Source of the DNA: Aquibaculum sediminis
GTDB taxonomy: Bacteria > Pseudomonadota > Alphaproteobacteria > Kiloniellales > DSM-21159
NCBI RefSeq assembly: GCF_040712085.1
Contig: NZ_JBFCVK010000012.1
Coordinates: 1-64,000, forward strand
DNA length: 64,000 nucleotides
Reading direction: 5' to 3'
The notes below the pieces were generated by a model that did no database searches, was not told the origin of the DNA, and was given only the letters and a program-made list of their open reading frames with translations. Shown here in pieces: positions 63,947 to 64,000 of this stretch (position 1 is the stretch's first letter; each line of letters starts with the position of its first letter). Both the position numbers and the translations under genes were made by a program.

Positions 63947-64000
63947 ATGACCGCGGGGCAATCGGCGTGGCGTGAGAAGCTGCGGGCGCTGGTCGAGCAC
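63947..64000 (+). CDS. Start of a further gene, cut by the window edge
   Basis: An ATG at 63947 with a GAGGGACC ribosome-like site 7-14 nt upstream opens a frame of at least 18 codons (MTAGQSAWREKLRALVEH) that runs off the end. It is 39 nt after metW on the same strand, so it may share that transcript. There is too little sequence to identify it. Confidence 0.45.
   Translation, partial: MTAGQSAWREKLRALVEH

Overview
The window is GC-rich chromosomal DNA, densely packed with genes on both strands. The gene content points to an aerobic alphaproteobacterium, most likely of the Rhodospirillales or Kiloniellales kind (inference). Markers are an aa3-type oxidase operon with a small CoxF-like gene, a cytochrome bc1 operon near a petP-petR-like regulator pair, a ChvI/ChvG system followed by an incomplete regulatory PTS, and metX-metW beside hisC-tyrC. 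I see no insertion sequence, prophage, CRISPR array, rRNA or tRNA. The window reads as core chromosome with a few accessory patches.

Layout. 0.2-10.3 kb: M32 carboxypeptidase, a small membrane protein, then the minus-strand oxidase operon ctaC-ctaD-ctaB-coxF-ctaG-ctaE with a DUF983 gene and SURF1, then a DUF3422 gene. 10.4-15.3 kb: tldD converges on a two-gene locus for a secreted polysaccharide, an HlyD-like adaptor followed by a BcsA-like GT2 synthase with a PilZ domain. 15.6-20.2 kb: RND adaptor and pump with a Rid-family gene downstream. 20.5-26.1 kb: L,D-transpeptidase, malic enzyme, and the molybdenum cofactor genes mobB-moeA-moaD-moaE. 26.2-32.6 kb: orphan lipoprotein, GNAT enzyme, methyltransferase, petP-petR-EnvZ-like kinase, branched-chain aminotransferase, GreA/B-like factor. 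32.7-43.7 kb: arsH, csaA, the petABC (bc1) operon, trmL-hemF, a secreted amidohydrolase, EVE protein, creatininase-like protein, pckA. 44-50.5 kb: chvI-chvG, a fused hprK-rapZ gene, manX-type EIIA, ptsH, ptsI. 50.6-54.5 kb: otsB-GH15-otsA. 54.5-57.7 kb: a minus-strand set of dpaL, M24 hydrolase and Asp/Glu-racemase-like genes. 57.8-63.9 kb: glk, then chorismate mutase-hisC-tyrC (minus), metX-metW (plus) and the first codons of one more gene.

How it fits together. The bc1 complex and the cta oxidase form a respiratory chain; ctaB, ctaG, SURF1 and CoxF mature the oxidase, and hemF supplies heme precursors. ChvI/ChvG, HprK, EIIA, HPr and EI look like one signalling unit, with no sugar-specific EIIB or EIIC in view and gluconeogenic pckA divergent from chvI. 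The trehalose genes pair synthesis with a possible hydrolase.

The most notable items are the single-ORF HprK-RapZ fusion, a family of paired, oppositely oriented palindromic repeats placed at gene 3' ends, the HlyD plus GT2-PilZ locus with an internal AT-rich stretch, the dpaL-M24-racemase catabolic set, and short operator-like palindromes upstream of the petP-like gene and arsH.
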